Source of the DNA: Streptomyces albus subsp. albus
GTDB taxonomy: Bacteria > Actinomycetota > Actinomycetes > Streptomycetales > Streptomycetaceae
Direction of reading: 5' to 3'
DNA length: 64,000 nt
Assembly: GCF_000719865.1 (NCBI RefSeq)
Contig: NZ_JOID01000002.1
Span: 1-64,000, forward strand
A program made the translations under genes and the position numbers. This document shows positions 1-9,400 of this stretch, piece after piece. The notes below the pieces were generated by a model, which worked only from the letters and a program-made list of their open reading frames with translations, ran no database searches and was not told where the DNA came from. Positions within the stretch are counted from its first letter, which is position 1. Every line of letters starts with the position of its first letter.

Positions 1-120
1 AGCCGTCAGCTCAGGCACCCCGTCATCCGACCGCGACTCCAGCGACATCCCACGCTCCCCATCCCGCCAACGACCATAGCCATCAGCAAGACGAACGACG
101 CAACCCTGCTCGAATCACGA
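1..120 (-). pseudogene. Partial C-terminal reading frame at the left edge, possibly Eis-like GNAT
   Basis: Read leftwards from about position 117, one frame stays open to the window edge and gives a plausible peptide (FEQGCVVRLADGYGRWRDG, then a Ser/Asp/Gly-rich tail). The phrase resembles the C-terminal part of Eis-type acetyltransferases, but this is a weak, memory-based resemblance. No start codon is visible before the insertion-sequence DNA begins, so it looks like the 3' part of a gene interrupted or joined there. It could equally be a chance open frame. Confidence 0.25.
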
Positions 121-1700
121 GTTTCCCAACGGAGTCGTTCACGCCCGGGAGGAAGCGCTTCTCAAGATAGGGGTGACCCGCACCGGCGCACGGGTCTGCA
201 CTGTTGACCTCAGCCGGGTCGCTTCTGGTTCTCGATGTACTCCTTGATGATCGCCAGCGGTGCGCCGCCGCAGGAGGCGGCGAAGTAGGACGGGGACCAG
301 AAGTGGTCGCCCCACAGGTACTTGCGGATGTGGCCGGGGAACTCCTGGCGGAGCCTGCGGGCGGAGACGCCCTTGAGGGAGCCGACCAGCCGGGAGATGG
401 CGACCTTGGGCGGGTAGTGCACGAGCAGGTGGATGTGATCGCGTTCGCCGTTGAACTCCACCAGTTCGGTTTCGAAGTCGGCGCACACGGCCCGCATGAT
501 CTCTTCGCAGCGCGTAAGGATCTCGTCAGTGAACGGGCCGCGCCGGTACTTGGGTGTGAAGACCAAGTGAGCATGAAGGGTGCAGACGACCGTGCGGCCC
601 CTGCGAATGTTGGGGTTTGGCTCCCAGCGTGGTGACATAGATCAACTGTAGTACGATGCCCGGCATGAAGATCGTGACACAGGTGAAGCTGATGCCGGAG
701 GCCGACCAGGCCGCCGCACTCGGCGCGACCCTGCGCACGGTCAACGACCTGGCGTGCTGGGTCTCCGAGGTGGCGTTCGCCCATGGTGTGCCGCGTGAGT
801 ACGAGCTGCGCAAGCACACCTACGCCCACCTCAAGGAACAGGGCCTGGGCGCGCAGGCGGCGCAGCACGTCATCAAGAAGGTCCGCGACGCGTACACGAC
901 GCTGCACGCCAACATCCGGGCCGGGAACTACGGCAAGCCGGGTTCGAAGCGGCGCCGGAAGGTGGAGTCCAAGCCGGTCGCGTTCCGGCCCGAGGCTGCG
1001 CAGCCGTACGACGACCGGTGTTTGAGCTGGCAGTACGACCAGCAGACGGTGTCGATCTGGACTACCGCAGGCCGTCTCAAGGGCGTGCGGTTCACCTGCT
1101 CCGCCGACGCGTTCAAGGTGCTCCAGCCGTACCGCAAGGGCGAATCCGACCTGATCGAACGTGACGGCGTCTTCTACCTGATCGCCACCTGCGAGGTACC
1201 CGAGGCCGAGACGTACGAGCCGGACGGCTTCATCGGCGTGGACCTCGGCATCGCCAACATCGCCACCACATCCACCGGCTACCAGGCCGCCGGACGGCAG
1301 CTCAACCGCTACCGCGAGCGTCAGCTTGCCCTGCGGGCCAAGCTCCAGAAGAAGCGCACCAAGTCCGCCAAGCGCCGACTGAAGGAGCGATCCCGCCGCG
1401 AGGCGCGGCACGTCAAGAACACCAACCACATCATCTCCAAGACGATCGTGACCGAGGCTGAACGCACCTCGGCCGGGATCTCCCTGGAAGAACTCAAGGG
1501 AATCCGGCAGAGGGTACGGCTCCGCAAGCCCCAACGGGTCGCACTCCACTCCTGGGCGTTCGCCCAGCTCGGAGACTTCATCGTCTACAAGGCCAAACGG
1601 GCCGGTGTGCCTCTGGTCTTCGTTGATCCCGCGTACACGTCGCAGACGTGCGCCGAGTGCGGCCACGTCGACAAGCGCAACCGTGTCGACCAGGGGGTCC
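110..1700. mobile_element. IS200/IS605-family element, right end missing
   Basis: The tnpA and tnpB genes lie back to back in divergent orientation, the layout of the IS605 group. The left end is not exactly placed; a 10-bp palindrome GAAGCGCTTC at 152-161 lies in the presumed left-end region, where such elements carry hairpins recognised by TnpA. The right boundary is abrupt: at about 1700 the TnpB reading frame runs into the 5' part of an unrelated molybdopterin oxidoreductase gene on the other strand. The tnpB 3' end, the right-end hairpin and the guide-RNA (omega RNA) region that normally overlaps it are therefore absent. This fits an adjacent deletion or recombination after insertion. 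The element should not be able to transpose by itself. Confidence 0.75.
210..638 (-). CDS. tnpA: IS200/IS605-family transposase TnpA (HUH/Y1 type)
   Basis: A 142-residue protein, the normal size for single-strand DNA transposases of this family. The HUH metal-binding motif is H68-I-H70 within DHIHLLVHY, and the catalytic tyrosine is Y134 in IKEYIENQ; both are intact. TnpA excises and inserts the element as a single-stranded circle by recognising subterminal hairpins. It is divergent from tnpB with only 17 bp between the start codons. The protein looks functional, but one end of its own element is missing, so any activity would have to be in trans on related copies. Confidence 0.9.
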   Translation of the reverse strand: MSPRWEPNPNIRRGRTVVCTLHAHLVFTPKYRRGPFTDEILTRCEEIMRAVCADFETELVEFNGERDHIHLLVHYPPKVAISRLVGSLKGVSARRLRQEFPGHIRKYLWGDHFWSPSYFAASCGGAPLAIIKEYIENQKRPG

Positions 1701-1822
1701 GTGCCAGTACCGTGCGATCCCGATGTTCTTACGACCGGGGAGGGAGAGCAGGGGGGAGAGCGTGCACTCGTCGTCACGGGCGAAGTAGGCGCCCTCCTGT
1801 GGTGGCACCTTCTTCCCGGTGA
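656..1822 (+). pseudogene. tnpB: TnpB (RNA-guided nuclease), C-terminally truncated and fused to foreign sequence
   Basis: The frame encodes 388 residues, but only about the first 348 (to VDQGV, base 1699) are TnpB. The RuvC-I aspartate is D196 (GVDLGIAN), the RuvC-II glutamate is E278 (SLEELKG), and the first zinc-finger pair is C332/C335 (TCAECG). The second Cys pair and the RuvC-III aspartate, which normally follow within about 30 residues, are replaced by an unrelated Arg-rich tail read from the antisense strand of a molybdopterin oxidoreductase gene. TnpB family members cut DNA at sites specified by an RNA made from the element's right end; here both the active site and that RNA region are incomplete, so nuclease activity is not expected. 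Confidence 0.85.
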
Positions 1823-2009
1823 AGCGGATCCATTCCGTACCCGGTCCGCAGTCGTTGCGCCAGTACATGCGCGGATGGCTGGAGATGATCTCGAAGCCGC
1901 TGCGGATCAGCAGCCCCATGAAGAGCAGATTGATGAAGTGGGTCGCGCGCAGCCACGCCGGAAAGCCGAGTTCTGGGTCCGCGGCCGCGGCGACGGCAGT
2001 ATCGATCAC
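1701..2009 (-). pseudogene. 5' fragment of a molybdopterin-dependent oxidoreductase with cytochrome-b561-like N-terminus
   Basis: A GTG start at 2009 is preceded by a strong AGGAGG. The first ~103 residues (FPAWLRATHFINLLFMGLL, then RSGFEIISSHPRMYW and LPGRKNIGIARYWH) match the membrane-anchored N-terminus of actinobacterial sulfite-oxidase-like molybdoenzymes. The match stops exactly where the tnpB remnant begins, at about base 1700, so the molybdopterin domain (several hundred residues) is lost. The open frame continues antisense through tnpB to 1578, which is meaningless. The gene was probably truncated by the same event that removed the IS right end. Confidence 0.75.
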
Positions 2010-2209
2010 GGGGGTCCTCCTGGTCGTTGAACCGCCTGATGCCCCCTTGTTTTACATAGAATTTATTTGTTTTAACGATGCCCTGCTGGGCCTAAACGTT
2101 CCCTGCCGTTGGTCCCGGGACATGCGTCGGTATTGCTTGGGGGATGTGGGACCTTCGGCCCTGGTGCTGCCGCGGCGGAGTACCTCTCAGATGCGAGGGA
2201 GGAGACCGC

Positions 2210-2248
2210 GGACAGGCCCTCGGGGGCATCGCTCCCGAGGGCCTGTCC
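2210..2248. terminator. Strong inverted-repeat terminator
   Basis: A perfect 15-bp stem (GGACAGGCCCTCGGG and its complement) with a 9-base loop. It lies just past the stop of the leftward gene at 2308-2868, so it probably ends that two-gene transcript. The rest of 2010-2307 is gene-free; its A+T-rich part (2040-2085) probably held the promoter of the truncated molybdoenzyme gene. Confidence 0.7.
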
Positions 2249-2307
2249 GTGCGTGGCCGGGCGCGGCGCGGAGCCGTGGAGGAGGGCACCGCGCACTCAC
2301 CGGACCG

Positions 2308-2868
2308 CTACGTCCCGGCGCCGGTCCCCGCTCCGGCTCCGGGCCGGCTTCCCGGCGTGGGAAGAACGGGACGTGCCGCGCCGTCCTTGGGGCACACCCA
2401 GGAGGCGGTTCCGTCGACCACTTCGGCCACCGGGGGATGGCCGTGCCCGCGGACCGGGCACGGGGGGGTCGGCGTGCCGCCGGCCACCTCCTGGACGGCC
2501 TCCTGCAGTTGCCCGGCGAGGAGCGCCGCCGCCTCGGCCTCGCCCAGTCCTTCGCCGAGGAGCACGTTGACGGCGGAGCCGTCGCGGAAGGCCAGGGTGA
2601 CGGCCACCGCGGCGCCCGGGCCGGCGTTCTCCCCGGCGTCCGCTCCGGTGCCGTGGGCGCGCCCCTCGTCCGCCCGGCCCTCGTTCTCAGTTCGGCCCTC
2701 GTCCGGGCGCAGCCGGAGCCGGGAGGTGAAGGCCGCCGGGCCGGTCTCCGGAGCGCCGGGCTCGTCCGGTGCGCCGGCCGTCACCTCCAGGGTGTGGCCG
2801 GCCGGGTCCCCGAGCTGGCGCAGGATCTCCTCCGCCCAGCTCCGTACGACGGTGGTGCTCAGGCGCAT
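2308..2868 (-). CDS. Conserved unknown protein
   Basis: A 186-residue protein that I do not recognise. It has an N-terminal part with a conserved look (WAEEILRQLGDP), an acidic/Ala-Gly-rich variable segment around residues 55-85, a second ordered segment (VAVTLAFRDGSAVNVLLGEG) and a Pro/Gly-rich tail. No signal peptide or membrane segment is visible. The ATG lies two bases after the stop codon of the upstream secreted-protein gene, so the two are translationally coupled. Expression and function are unknown. Confidence 0.6.
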   Translation of the reverse strand: MRLSTTVVRSWAEEILRQLGDPAGHTLEVTAGAPDEPGAPETGPAAFTSRLRLRPDEGRTENEGRADEGRAHGTGADAGENAGPGAAVAVTLAFRDGSAVNVLLGEGLGEAEAAALLAGQLQEAVQEVAGGTPTPPCPVRGHGHPPVAEVVDGTASWVCPKDGAARPVLPTPGSRPGAGAGTGAGT

Positions 2869-2870
2869 CG

Positions 2871-3623
2871 CTACTTCTTCGCCTTGACGGCGGCGGCCCA
2901 GGTGAGGGTGCCCACGCCGGGCCGCCCTCCGATCCGCACCGGGAAGGTCATGTAGTCCTGGAACTGCACGACGTCATCATGCCGGACGGGCTTGAGCGTG
3001 CCGTGGAACAGATAGTTCTTGCCCACCACGTGCCCGGCGTTCCTCGGCATGGCCTTGCCGTTCTTCCACCACGAGACGCCCCGCTCCCGAACCGGGCCGG
3101 TGATGACGGACTGTACCCGCGCGGAGATCCTGAAGCCCCAGTTGATCGTGGAGTGGCGGCAGTTGAAGCGGGCGTGGAGCGTGCCGTTGGCGTCGCTCCA
3201 GCTCGGGTTCTTGTCGCAGCGCAGGATGGCCGGCCTGCGGCGCTTCTCTCCCGGCGCCGCGGCCGGGGTCCGGGCTCCGGCCGGCGCCGCGAGGGGTACG
3301 GCCGACGGCGCGCCCAGGACGGACCGCAGCTGTTTCCGTTCCGCCGGGGTCAGCTTGGGGGCGGAGCCGTCCCGTTCCGGGGCCAGCGTGATGCGGAGGC
3401 TCGACTTCCCGTTGTCCCTGAGGGCGGTCGAGGTGAAGCTCCGCGGCCGGTCCGGGCCGCGCTCCGCGGCTCCCGGGTGGCCGGCGGCCCCGGCCGCAGC
3501 CGGCTGTTCCACGCCCGCGGCCCCCGGCTTCGCGGGTGCCGCCTGTGCCGTCCCGATGGCGGGCGCGACGAGCGCCAGCGCCACCGCGCTGATCATCGTG
3601 GTGTTCTTCATCGTCGTGCGCAT
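2871..3623 (-). CDS. Secreted protein of unknown function
   Basis: A 250-residue protein with a clear Sec signal peptide (MRTTMKNTTMISAVALALVAP, cleavage likely after AQA near residue 28). A Pro/Ala/Gly-rich linker follows to about residue 130, then a C-terminal domain with four widely spaced aromatic/Trp positions and two cysteines (ILRCDKNPSWS, NCRHSTINWGF), possibly disulfide-bonded. The start ATG is preceded by GGGGGAG. It is the first gene of a two-gene unit with 2308-2868. No catalytic motif was recognised. Confidence 0.65.
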   Translation of the reverse strand: MRTTMKNTTMISAVALALVAPAIGTAQAAPAKPGAAGVEQPAAAGAAGHPGAAERGPDRPRSFTSTALRDNGKSSLRITLAPERDGSAPKLTPAERKQLRSVLGAPSAVPLAAPAGARTPAAAPGEKRRRPAILRCDKNPSWSDANGTLHARFNCRHSTINWGFRISARVQSVITGPVRERGVSWWKNGKAMPRNAGHVVGKNYLFHGTLKPVRHDDVVQFQDYMTFPVRIGGRPGVGTLTWAAAVKAKK

Positions 3624-3983
3624 GTGAACTCCCCCGAGCCGCCGCGATTCGCCGAGGGCACCCTGCCCACGGGGCGGCGGCGCGCGGGGACCAATCTAGG
3701 AGAGCAGAGGGGGCTATTGATGCTGTTCCGCAGCAATTGGCGATATTCAACCCGCTCTGTCTGATTCGCCAATTTATGTGATGAGCGGCGTGACGGGCGG
3801 CGTGGGGAGGGCGCGGAGGAAGGTGAGCCGGGGGTCGGGAATAACCGGAGTAGCTCTCCGGTTGTCCGGCCGGCACGCGGAAACGCGCACGCCGGACGAC
3901 GGCACGCCACACCGCGCACGCCGGAGGGCGGCGCGCGCGCCGCGTCCGCGCCCGGATCAAGACCCACCAGGGAGGCAGGCCGC
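3624..3983. promoter_or_regulatory. Divergent intergenic region with a 9-bp inverted repeat
   Basis: This 360-bp space separates the leftward secreted-protein gene from the rightward monooxygenase gene and must hold both promoters. It contains a perfect inverted repeat, AATTGGCGA (3735-3743) and TCGCCAATT (3766-3774), 22 bases apart in an unusually A+T-rich stretch. That arrangement fits a dimeric regulator site, but no known box is matched. No other gene is seen. Confidence 0.4.
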
Positions 3984-5090
3984 ATGGCCACCGAGCACGA
4001 CACCATCCGCGGCACGGCGCGGGGAACCGCCCCGGTCCCGCTGTCCGTACTGGACCTCGCCACCGTCGGCAGCGGAACCACCGCCGGGGACGCGCTGCGC
4101 ACCAGCGCCACACTCGCCCGCACCGCCGAGCGGCGCGGCTACCACCGCTTCTGGGTGGCCGAGCACCACTCCATGCCCGGTATCGCCAGCTCCTCCCCGG
4201 CCGTGATCCTCGCCCACCTGGCGGCGCACACCGAGCGCATCCGGCTGGGCTCCGGCGGCGTGATGCTCCCCAACCACGCCCCGCTGGTGATCGCCGAACA
4301 GTTCGGCACCCTGGAGGCCCTCGCCCCGGGCCGGATCGATCTCGGCCTCGGCCGCGCCCCGGGCACCGACGGCGCCACGGCCGCGGCCCTGCGCCGTACC
4401 GACCGCCTGCACGAGGGCGCGGACGACTTCCCGCAGCAACTCCTCGAACTGACCCGCTTCCTGGACGACGGCTTCCCGGACGGCCATCCGTACAGCCGCA
4501 TCCACGCCGTCCCCGGCCCCGTCCAGGCCACCTCGCCCGGCGGTGTGCAGTCCACCGGCCGGCCGGAGATCTGGCTGCTCGGCTCCAGCGGCTTCAGCGC
4601 ACAGCTGGCGGGCTCCCTCGGGCTGCCGTTCTCCTTCGCCCACCACTTCTCGGCGGCGAACACCCTTCCGGCGCTGGAGCTGTACCGGGAGTCCTTCCGC
4701 CCCTCGGCCGTCCTCGACGAGCCGTACGCCGCCATCGGCGTCGCGGTGCTCGCGGCGGAGGACGAGAAGGAGGCCCGCCGCCAGATCATGACCGGCGCCC
4801 TGTCGATGCTCCGCCTGCGCACCGGCCGGCCCGGCCTCGTCCCGACCCCGGAGGAGGCCGAGGACTACCCGTGGAGCGCGCGGGAGCGCGACTTCGCCGA
4901 CAGCTGGATCGGCAACATCGTCCACGGCACGCCGGACGTGGTGCGCGAGGGCCTCGACGCGCTGGCGAAGCGCACCGGGGCCGACGAGATGATCCTCACC
5001 TCGAACGTGCACGGCACGGACGCCCGCCTCCGCTCCTACGAGCTGATCGCCGACGCCTACGGCATGCCGGGCGGCTCCGGCACGGAGTGA
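3984..5090 (+). CDS. LLM-class flavin-dependent oxidoreductase (luciferase-like monooxygenase)
   Basis: A 368-residue protein of the bacterial-luciferase-like TIM-barrel family; members use reduced FMN or F420 to oxidise small substrates. Family hallmarks are SVLDLATVG at the N-terminus, [14 protein letters not shown] (residues ~53-66), [20 protein letters not shown] and [15 protein letters not shown]. It matches the MsnO8-like subgroup of about 330-370 residues. The ATG at 3984 has AGGGAGG upstream at suitable spacing. It appears monocistronic. The substrate cannot be inferred from context. Confidence 0.85.
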   Translation: MATEHDTIRGTARGTAPVPLSVLDLATVGSGTTAGDALRTSATLARTAERRGYHRFWVAEHHSMPGIASSSPAVILAHLAAHTERIRLGSGGVMLPNHAPLVIAEQFGTLEALAPGRIDLGLGRAPGTDGATAAALRRTDRLHEGADDFPQQLLELTRFLDDGFPDGHPYSRIHAVPGPVQATSPGGVQSTGRPEIWLLGSSGFSAQLAGSLGLPFSFAHHFSAANTLPALELYRESFRPSAVLDEPYAAIGVAVLAAEDEKEARRQIMTGALSMLRLRTGRPGLVPTPEEAEDYPWSARERDFADSWIGNIVHGTPDVVREGLDALAKRTGADEMILTSNVHGTDARLRSYELIADAYGMPGGSGTE

Positions 5091-5227
5091 GCCCCGAGGC
5101 GGCCCGGGAAGCCCGCACCCCCGCGAACAGCCCGGCGGCCCGCGGACGTTGACGGCGCGCTGCCGTCGCCCCGCGGCCCCCGGGGCGGGGTGCCCCGCTG
5201 TCGGTCGCGCCCGGTACGGTACGGAGC

Positions 5228-5782
5228 GTGACGGGGAGCCACGGGGAGTGTGGGGTACGGGGGGCTGCGGTGGACCTGCCGGAGCGGATCGCCGCGGTGC
5301 GCGCGGGGAGCGGTGAACCGGCCGCGATGGTCGGTGAGTTCCGGCGTACGGCGGTGCTGCTGCCGCTGTCCGGCGGCCGCTTCATGACCGGCCATGAGGG
5401 CGGGGTCCGCTGGATCTACGCCTTCACCGGCGAGCGGCAGCTCGCGCGGTTCGCGCGGGCGCGCGGGGCGGCGCCGGGCGAGGCGTGGGAGTACGCGGCG
5501 GTGCTCGGGGCGCGGGTGCTCGACGTGCTCGTCCCGGAACTGCCCGGGCCCGCCGGGGTCGCCGTCGACGTGGCGGACGAGGACGGCTCGATGCTGCTGC
5601 CGCCGGTGCGCGGCGTCGTCCCGGACGAGGCTGCCGGGGACGCGGCGGCGGCAGCGGAGGGGGCAGCGGCAGCCACGGGGGCGGCAGCGGCGACGACGAC
5701 GGGGGCACCGGGGGCCGCCGGCGCCCCCGCGGGCGCCGGCCCCGCCGTACCGCGGCAGCGGCCGAGCGGGTGGGCCCGGTGA
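5228..5782 (+). CDS. SseB-N-domain-like protein, first gene of the RHS toxin operon
   Basis: A 184-residue protein beginning at GTG 5228. The core (RRTAVLLPLSGGRFMTGHEG, WIYAFTGERQLARFARARG) resembles the SseB N-terminal fold found beside type VII/WXG-type systems in Streptomyces. The C-terminal ~60 residues are Ala/Gly/Thr-rich low complexity. Its TGA overlaps the GTG of the next gene (GTGA), indicating translational coupling. Its place upstream of a polymorphic toxin suggests an accessory or chaperone role, which is inference from position. Confidence 0.6.
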   Translation: MTGSHGECGVRGAAVDLPERIAAVRAGSGEPAAMVGEFRRTAVLLPLSGGRFMTGHEGGVRWIYAFTGERQLARFARARGAAPGEAWEYAAVLGARVLDVLVPELPGPAGVAVDVADEDGSMLLPPVRGVVPDEAAGDAAAAAEGAAAATGAAAATTTGAPGAAGAPAGAGPAVPRQRPSGWAR

Positions 5783-6453
5783 GCGGGGAGGAGGATCTGC
5801 GGTTCGGCCGGGAGTCCGTGCACCTGATCACCAAGGGCCTGAACGCGGCGATCGGCGAGCTCAAGGAGATCGGCAGCGCGACCGACGCCGTCATGGGCAG
5901 CGGTATGCGGAACCTGGAGCTCACCGCGATGGAGGCGGGCGGCGCCGAACTGGCCGACGCCTTCGAGGGCTTCTGCGACCGCTGGGAGTGGGGCGTCCGG
6001 GCCCTCGTCCAGGACGCCAACGAGCTCGCGGCCCGCCTTGGCCTCGCCGCCGGCCTGCTCCACGAGGAGGACCGCTACTGGGGCGCCACCTTCAAGGTGA
6101 CCGCCAACGCCGTGGTGGCGACCGGCAATCCGCACGCCACCGAGGAGGAGATCGCCGAGCAGAGCTACCGGGAGATCGTCACCCCGGACGCCCCCGACTA
6201 CAGCGCGGAGTCCTTCCGGCAGGCCGGTGAGGACATGAAGCAGACCTGGCTCGACACCGGCCGCGGCGTGGTCACCGAGGGGCAGGGCGGCCAGGCGGCC
6301 TCCGGCCTCCGCGATCTGATCGGCATGGACGACGACGCCTACGCGCAGGGCGTCGACGAGGTCTTCGGCCCCTCCCCGGAGCAGCGCGCGGCCCAGCAGG
6401 AAGCCGGGCCGGACCGGGAGCCGGCCCAGGACCCGCCCGGGAGTGAGCCCTGA
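5779..6453 (+). CDS. Helical partner protein upstream of the RHS toxin
   Basis: A 224-residue protein starting at GTG 5779, which overlaps the previous stop; this start is preferred over longer in-frame options because of the GTGA coupling. The N-terminal ~120 residues are predicted mostly helical with a WEWGV motif, reminiscent of ESX/WXG100-type secretion partners. The C-terminus is acidic and Pro-rich. Its stop overlaps the ATG of the RHS gene (TGATG), so the proteins are probably made together. A role in delivering the toxin is an inference. Confidence 0.65.
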   Translation: MSGEEDLRFGRESVHLITKGLNAAIGELKEIGSATDAVMGSGMRNLELTAMEAGGAELADAFEGFCDRWEWGVRALVQDANELAARLGLAAGLLHEEDRYWGATFKVTANAVVATGNPHATEEEIAEQSYREIVTPDAPDYSAESFRQAGEDMKQTWLDTGRGVVTEGQGGQAASGLRDLIGMDDDAYAQGVDEVFGPSPEQRAAQQEAGPDREPAQDPPGSEP

Positions 6454-9400
6454 TGGCGGGCGTCGGGGATTTCATCCCGGACCCGGTCGAGGAGTGGGCC
6501 GAGGACCGCGCCGAGGAGGCCGGCGACTTCGTCGAGGGCCTGGGCGACGGGACGGCGGACGCACTGGAGAGCGTCGGCTGGCAGGACGGCGCCAACTGGG
6601 TCCGCGAGAAGTCCGGTTCGGCGGCCAACGCCATGGGCGCCGATGTGGCCGAGCTGGACCTCGGGCAGAGCGAGGACCCGAAGAAGCTGATCCACGGCAG
6701 CCCGGGCAAGCTGCGCTCCACGGCCGGCCATCTCGCCGATTTCCGCCGGGCGTTCGAGAACGTCGGCAACGGCCTCAAGAAGGTGGACGCCGGCGCGCTC
6801 AAGGGGGAGGCGGCCCGCGCCTTCGAGGAGAAGGTGGCCGGGGAGCCGAAGCGGTGGTTCGCGGCGGCCGACGCCTGCGAGAAGGCCGCCAGGGCGCTGA
6901 ACGACTTCGCCGACACCGTGGAGTGGGCCCAGGGCCGGGCCCGGACGGCGATCGACCTGTACCAGCGGGGCAAGCGGGCCGCCGCGCAGGCACGGGCCGA
7001 TCACTTCGAGCAGCTCGCGGCGTACGGCGCGGCCCTCGAGACGTACAACGCCCTACCGGCGGAGAAGCGGGACGCGGCGGACCGCCCCCGCAAGCCGGGC
7101 GACCCGGGCGACGTGGGCAAGGCGGAGTTGACGGCCGCCCGGGATCTGCTGGAGGAGGCGCGCCGGCAACGGGACGCGGCGCTGCGCACGGCCGCCGCCT
7201 CGGTGGGGGCGGCCCGCGACAAGGCCCCGGCGGCACCGTCCTACGCCGAGCAGGTCCAGGACGGCCTGCTCGGGATGCATCTGGAGGGCTCCCACCGGGT
7301 GGGCGGCCTCCTGCGCGGCAGCGCGGGCGTCCTCAACTACATCCACGCCGTCAACCCGCTGCACCCGTACAACCTCACCCACCCCGCCGAGTACGTCACC
7401 AACCTCAACGCCACCACGGCCGGCCTGGTCCAGACGGTCAACGACCCCGGCGCGACGGCCAAAACCCTGTACGACCAGTACCAGAAGGACCCGGCGGAGG
7501 GGCAGGGCCGCCTCCTCCCGGAACTCCTCGGCACGCGCGGCGCGGGCGCGGCGAAGAAGATCGCCGGCGCGGGCCGCCACACCGCCGGAGGCAAGAGCGC
7601 GGCCCGCGGGGACCTGGGCAAGGACGGCCCCGAGACCCACAAAACGAAAGACTGCGACCGGACGTGCAAGGGCACGGACCCCGTCGACCTGGCCACCGGC
7701 CGGATGTACCTTCCGCAGACGGACGTGGTCGTCCCCGGCGCGCTGCCGCTGGTCTTCACCCGCCGCGTGGAGTCCGGTTACCGCAGCGGCCGCTGGTTCG
7801 GCCCGTCCTGGTCGTCCACCGCCGACCAGCGGCTGGAGATCGACGCGGAGGGCGTCGTCCTCGTCACCGAGGACGGCCTGCTGCTCGCCTATCCGCACCC
7901 GGCGCCCGGACAGCCGACGCTCCCCGCGATGGGCCCGCGCCAGCCCCTCGACCGCACCCCCGGCGGCGACTACGTCCTCACCGACCCGGAGACCGGCCAC
8001 GTCCGCCACTTCACCGGCCCGGAGGGCGCGGAGCCCGGCGGCGACGGCGAAGCCCGGCTGGCGGAGATCACCGACCGCAACGGCCACCGCCTCACCTTCG
8101 AGTACGCCACGGACGGCACGCCCCTCGGCATCGTCCACGACGCGGGCCACCACGTGCGGTTCACCACCGAGGACGGCCGGATCACGGCCCTGCACCTGGC
8201 CGCGGCCGCCGACGACGGCTCGGACCTGGAGCTGGTCCGCTACGGCTATACGGACGGCGACCTCACCGAGGTCACCGGCTCCTCCGGCCTGCCGCTCCGC
8301 TTCACGTACGACGACGAACGCCGCGTCATCGCCTGGACCGACACCAACGACCGCCGCTACGACTACGTCTACGACAACCAGGACCGCTGCATCGCCGAAG
8401 GCGGCACGGAGGGCCATCTCGCCCTGCGCATCGACTACGGCACCGCGGACCCGCGGACGGGCCACCGCACCACGACGGTCACGACCGCCCAGGGGCACAC
8501 CAGCCGCTATCTGATCGACCGCCGGTCCAACGTCATCGCGGAGACCGACCCCACCGGCGCCGTCACCCGCACCGCGTACGACGCCCACGACCGGGTGATC
8601 TCCCGCACCGATCCGCTCGGCCACACCACGGCCTTCCGCTACGACGAGGCCGGCCGCCTCACCGCCGCCGTCCACCCCGACGGCAGCGAATCGACCGCCT
8701 CCTACAACGACTTGGGCCTGCCGACCGCCGTCACCCACCCCGGCGGCGCGGTCTGGCAGCAGAGCTACGACGAGGCGGGCAACCGCCTGACCCTCACCGA
8801 CCCGTCCGGCGCCACGACCCGCTACACGTACGACGACCGCGGCCACCCGGCGTCGGTGACCGACGCCCTCGGCCACACCACCACCGTCCGCTGCGACCAG
8901 GCCGGCCGCCTGCTGTCCGTCACCGACCCGCTCGGTGGCGAGACGGCGTACGAGCGCGACGCCCTCGGCCGGATCGTCACCGTCACCGACCCGGCGGGCG
9001 GCCGGACCCGCCTGGCCTGGTCGGTGGAGGGCAAACTGCTGCGCCGCACGGGCCCGGACGGCGCGGAGGAGTCCTGGACGTACGACGGCGAGGGCAACTG
9101 CACGACGTACACGGACGCCGTCGGCGCCGTAACGCGCTACGAGTACACCCACTTCGACCTGCTGGCGGCCCAGACCGGCCCGGACGGCGTCCGGTACGAG
9201 TTCGAACACGGCCCGGACCTGCTCCTCCGCACGGTCACCAACCCCCAGGGCCTGACCTGGACTTACTCCTACGACGCCGCGGGCCGCCTGGTCTCCGAGA
9301 CGGACTTCGACGGCCGCACCCTCACCTACGCCTACGACGCGGCGGGCCGCCTGGCCTCCCGCACCAATGCCCTCGGCGAGACCATCCGCTTCGCGCACGA

